Part shown: positions 61,050-64,000 of the stretch, piece by piece
Layout of the letters: each line of letters begins with the position of its first letter
Position numbering within the stretch: the stretch's first letter is position 1
Assembly (NCBI GenBank): GCA_015179125.1
Contig: WHVA01000199.1
Location: forward strand, 1 to 64,000
Source: Gautieria morchelliformis
Taxonomy: Eukaryota; Basidiomycota; Agaricomycetes; Gomphales; Gomphaceae
DNA: 64,000 nucleotides
Direction of reading: 5' to 3'
Notes under the pieces: model-generated
Told to the model about the DNA's origin: nothing
Databases searched by the model: none
Seen by the model: only the letters and a program-made list of their open reading frames with translations
Translations under genes and position numbers: made by a program

Positions 61050-62041
61050 TAAATCCTCAATAGCGTTCGCCAATTCGTTGCTCGCCGCGTACTGCAGGCA
61101 CGGATAATTTTTCTGACACACAATGTACCTACAGTATTACTCACGTCAAGGTCTGCGTCGTATAGCAAGTGTAGACAATTCTTGGAGTATTGAAGGTGTC
61201 TGTGATGCCTCTGCCATTCCATTCTGCGAGTAACATGGGATCCGACCAGCACTTCGTTTTAGGTAAGCTTTTTGATCGATCAGGCAAATTCTTAGATCTC
61301 AACGTTCTCAACACCGACCTTTGAAGGTGAAGTAGAGTACTGCGAGTCAAGAAACCCCGTAATCCTTGGTGATATATTACACTAACAACCCACGTTAGTG
61401 TCAGATAGACATACCCTCTGTTGAATAATTTGGCCAATGCACATAGACTTACATCACGGATCAGAAGATTCAGAACCATGTCGTCAGGAACTTCGCTTAC
61501 GTAAGGGTCCCGCACCGGGCGCCACTGGATGTCCCGCGAAGAGTTGGGGGCCGACTAACCCCATCCCGAGATCTATCCGCTTGCCACGCTCTTAGGCACG
61601 TTTACCCTTGTCTCTCTACTCCATATCGCCGTGCTTTAGGTCGTGGTCTCGCTAATAGGCTATTCACACTACAGTTTTCAGTAGGCTTCCGCGAAAACTG
61701 CGACATTTCTTTTTACCAGGAAACTCACAACGTTCTATTTAGATTTTCCCTTATCATCTGCTCGTGACGCTCTACGCTTTACAGTAACCCACTGCTTCCC
61801 GCGGCGCGCAGGGTCCGCTGACCACTTCACTCGCATACCTTAAGGTGTCAGCAGCAGACTCTTCAGCGTGCGTACGTGCAGCGGCATGTGTTTGTTTTTT
61901 GCGTCTCATCGTGCTCTATATAGTTTCCCTTCCCCCTCTCGCGCGCTGCTCGCTTGCTTCGCACCCGCACCTTTGCACAGGTATTTCGCTTGTAATTGGC
62001 TCGTATCACCTCGAAATTTTTCCGGAAAGAGCTTCGTCGAC
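61050..62041. other. Intergenic region, only a doubtful minus-strand frame
   Basis: A 124-residue minus-strand frame (61,515-61,141) starts with R-D-P-Y-V-S-E-V-P-D-D-M-V-L-N-L-L and contains intron-like gtaagtc...ttag sequence. It might be part of a spliced gene, but no family is recognised and I do not call it. The rest shows nothing. Confidence 0.4.
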
Positions 62042-62683
62042 ATGGTAGATGGCGCTACTACATCAAAGCGGCCTAATACGTCCAGGCCCCTACCAGCTGC
62101 AAACCATAAGGCTGCAGGGTTTGCCGCCTTCAGAACTAAATCCAAGCCTCGTGGACTCACTCAATCTGTGAGGAAACAACCTCCCTCAAATCTCACTCCC
62201 CCAATTAGCAGGACCACTCAGTCGCGTGAACATAACAATCGCGTCATTTCCAATTCCTGCCCAACGTCTGTCTCAGAGTCACGAGGAATGAAACGAAAAT
62301 TGGATAACATGGAGATTGTGGATATTGATGAAGTGAGGAGTGATGGCAGCATAGTTTTTTCGCACTCAGACTTGAAGGAGCCAAGAAATATGGAGACCCA
62401 CAACAGAGTGTCTGAACTTGTCAGGCTGGCATTAGTGAAGTCTGTGGAAGGGGAGAAGCAGAGACTGCTTCTGGAGACTTCTCTGCGCCAGCAGATTCGG
62501 TCTCTCGAGGGCAGGCTACAACAGGAAAAATTTGATCATAACAACAGCAAACGACGTATCCGCGACCTTGAGCGAGGGCTAAAGGCAGCCTCGGCCAATG
62601 TGGAAAGGACAAATACTTTGATACAGGCCACGTCTGCCCAGCTGCTAGATGCCGATGATGAGGGTGATCGCGAAAAGGTGTAG
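62042..62683 (+). CDS. Coiled-coil protein of unknown function
   Basis: Single-exon frame of 213 residues from the methionine at 62,042 (M-V-D-G-A-T-T). An earlier in-frame ATG at 61,868 would add a hydrophobic, less plausible N terminus. The N-terminal 90 residues are basic and Ser/Pro-rich with several A-x-R-T-K-S-K-type clusters. The C-terminal half is a continuous charged helix (for example S-L-R-Q-Q-I-R-S-L-E-G-R-L-Q-Q-E-K) typical of a coiled coil. Not recognised. It may be a nuclear or cytoskeletal adaptor, but nothing in the sequence decides this. Confidence 0.55.
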   Translation: MVDGATTSKRPNTSRPLPAANHKAAGFAAFRTKSKPRGLTQSVRKQPPSNLTPPISRTTQSREHNNRVISNSCPTSVSESRGMKRKLDNMEIVDIDEVRSDGSIVFSHSDLKEPRNMETHNRVSELVRLALVKSVEGEKQRLLLETSLRQQIRSLEGRLQQEKFDHNNSKRRIRDLERGLKAASANVERTNTLIQATSAQLLDADDEGDREKV

Positions 62684-62984
62684 ACTCCGCTCGAGGACAA
62701 CTGAATTGCGTCACATTCCCTAAACCATGTCCTTTTTTTGGTGCAAATCATTTAATACAACTTGAAGACAATCTGGAAACATAATGTGAGCATAATTCTA
62801 GGCAAATGACAGCGCCGCACTAATTTTGAATTCCATGTATAACAGCATATATGCGCAGCACATAGTAGCCACTGTATATATGGCGAAGATGAAGTTATAG
62901 ACCTCAGGCTAGTAGAAGCCAGCCTGCTTGTCTCAGCACTCAATTAGACTCCTTCTTGTAATGTCGTAATACTGTGAGTGGTCC

Positions 62985-63257
62985 GTGAATTACAAGACAG
63001 CAATTGACGAAACAGATCACGCCTGGGAGATCATTGTCAAAAAGTTCGAATCTACTGATCCGAGCAAAATTAACATTGTTTGGAACAGATATGAGAACTA
63101 TCACATGGTTAAAGGACAGTCAGTCATGACATATCTCAGAACTATGAACGAGTTCAGGAGCCAGCTTAAAAAAATGGGTGAAGTCATTGCCAATGCCACT
63201 CATGCTGCAACCATGCTCAGAGACCTTCTGGAATCATGGCTACTTCACAGACAATCG
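62985..63257 (+). pseudogene. Ty1/copia Gag fragment
   Basis: The translation has A-W-E-I-I-V-K-K-F-E-S-T-D-P-S-K, G-Q-S-V-M-T-Y-L-R and a following L-K-K-M-G, the pattern of the UBN2/copia gag domain. Only about 90 residues remain, with no LTR in view. It ends exactly at the point where the outer part of the duplication arm resumes (63,257), so it marks the breakpoint. Confidence 0.7.
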
Positions 63258-64000
63258 TGAGCAGTGGCGAGGATGGGGTGCTTGATGCTCCACTAACCAC
63301 AAAAAATGGACTGGGTACTATATAGTATCTTTCAGCCACCGCGACCAAGCATAGAACTTTCCACCAAGAAGATCCACGGCTGCCGCTCCGGTGCTGATGA
63401 ACTTGTCTACAGGCGGGGGAATGTCCTGGAAGAGTACTGCATGCAGCAGCTCACGCACTAAGGTGCTTAGGTTCTAGATGTACATTTCTATCTCTAGGGC
63501 ACAAGAATAATGGTATCGAAATCCCCATCAAATCCCAACTCGACGTCGAGGAGTTTGCCCGACTCGAACACCTCCAGGCTTAAGCGTGCCAGGCACGACG
63601 ATCTTGGCCGCGGTTTTGCTTGTCTTGGCCTCAGTAGCTGATATCGCTTCTAACTTCGCCGTCCTTTGGAAAATTCAATGCAAACTGAGGCTCGATGTGT
63701 GCAACTGTGCTTACTCCTCTCGTTGTTTCGCTATCTCCATCTCGAGTTCAGCCTTCCTGGAGAACTCCTTGTCGGCTTTGCGGCGGTTGCCGCGGTCGTC
63801 GAAATTCTTCTCCTTAACGGAGTAGAACACAGACCCAAGCTCCGTTATCACGCAAATAACAGTGAAATAAGGCCCCGCACACAATTGTATTGACTGAAAA
63901 AACATACCAAGCCAATGCGCATCAATTGCAGTCACTTGGGTCATGTATCTGATGCGCATAGGACGTGAGTCGGTGGTCACGAATGCTAGTAGGAACGTGT
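63257..64000 (-). repeat. Right arm of the inverted duplication, outer part (second PRP16 3' end)
   Basis: Inverted match to 43,029-43,763, holding the last exons and introns of PRP16. Exons at about 63,860-63,712 and 63,675-63,540 remain open and end P-R-R-R-V-G-I, with T-L-K-P where the left copy has T-P-K-P. Splice sites are conserved. The homology reaches the window edge, so a longer or complete second PRP16 may lie beyond. Confidence 0.88.

Noticed and set aside
61141..61515. Minus-strand frame beginning near a P-D-D-M-V-L-N-L-L motif, considered as an adenylate kinase fragment
   Set aside because: No P-loop or lid motif could be joined, and the resemblance rests on a few residues.

Overview
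The window reads as nuclear DNA of a filamentous basidiomycete, most likely an Agaricomycete. Protein genes carry many short GT-AG introns of about 45-95 bp. Gene content is typical of fungi: PRP16, GET2, YL1/Swc2, DPM1, an SUV39/Clr4-type methyltransferase and mitochondrial ribosomal proteins. The transposons (Ty3/gypsy, Ty1/copia, hAT and a Helitron with a PIF1 helicase) fit as well. There are no operons, CRISPR arrays, rRNA genes or convincing tRNA genes. The organism is inferred from these traits, not from a database search.

Positions 1 to about 20,700 are a nested transposon block. A minus-strand gypsy element (1-4,349) sits inside a plus-strand copia element, of which 4,350-5,597 remains. 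The copia 3' LTR abuts a decayed hAT transposase (5,598-6,249). A Helitron Rep/PIF1-helicase gene follows (about 6,450-12,743). It is interrupted by a solo LTR of one family, which is itself interrupted by a second solo LTR of the same family in the opposite orientation. Both keep 5-bp target duplications. A truncated gypsy 5' end (about 13,920-14,637) and a second gypsy element (about 14,936-20,663) come next. The second element has lost its integrase region and carries a copia-family solo LTR in gag. The clear internal stop codons in this block are all TGA, at places best explained as CGA to TGA.

Positions 20,664-35,380 are mostly gene-poor, with small minisatellites and hairpins. They contain one very GC-rich divergent pair: mitochondrial ribosomal protein mL38 (27,665-29,158, minus) and a FYVE-finger protein (29,310-30,654, plus).

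Positions 35,381-62,683 are a normal gene-dense region. A chromodomain H3K9 methyltransferase (minus) is divergent from the splicing ATPase PRP16 (plus). Then come a beta-propeller lectin-like gene, GET2, a mitochondrial L51/S25/CI-B8 ribosomal protein, YL1/Swc2, DPM1, the NatC auxiliary subunit NAA38, a conserved hypothetical protein, a Sel1-repeat protein, a second lectin copy, a broken COG1 fragment, a BioF-type synthase and a coiled-coil protein.

The most striking structure is a large inverted duplication. The 3' end of PRP16, its downstream spacer and the complete lectin gene (about 43,029-46,155) recur inverted at 56,815-58,752 and again from 63,257 past the window end. The right arm is split by about 4.5 kb holding COG1 remains, BioF, the coiled-coil gene and a copia gag fragment. 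About 10.7 kb of single-copy genes lie between the arms. Both lectin copies have intact reading frames.
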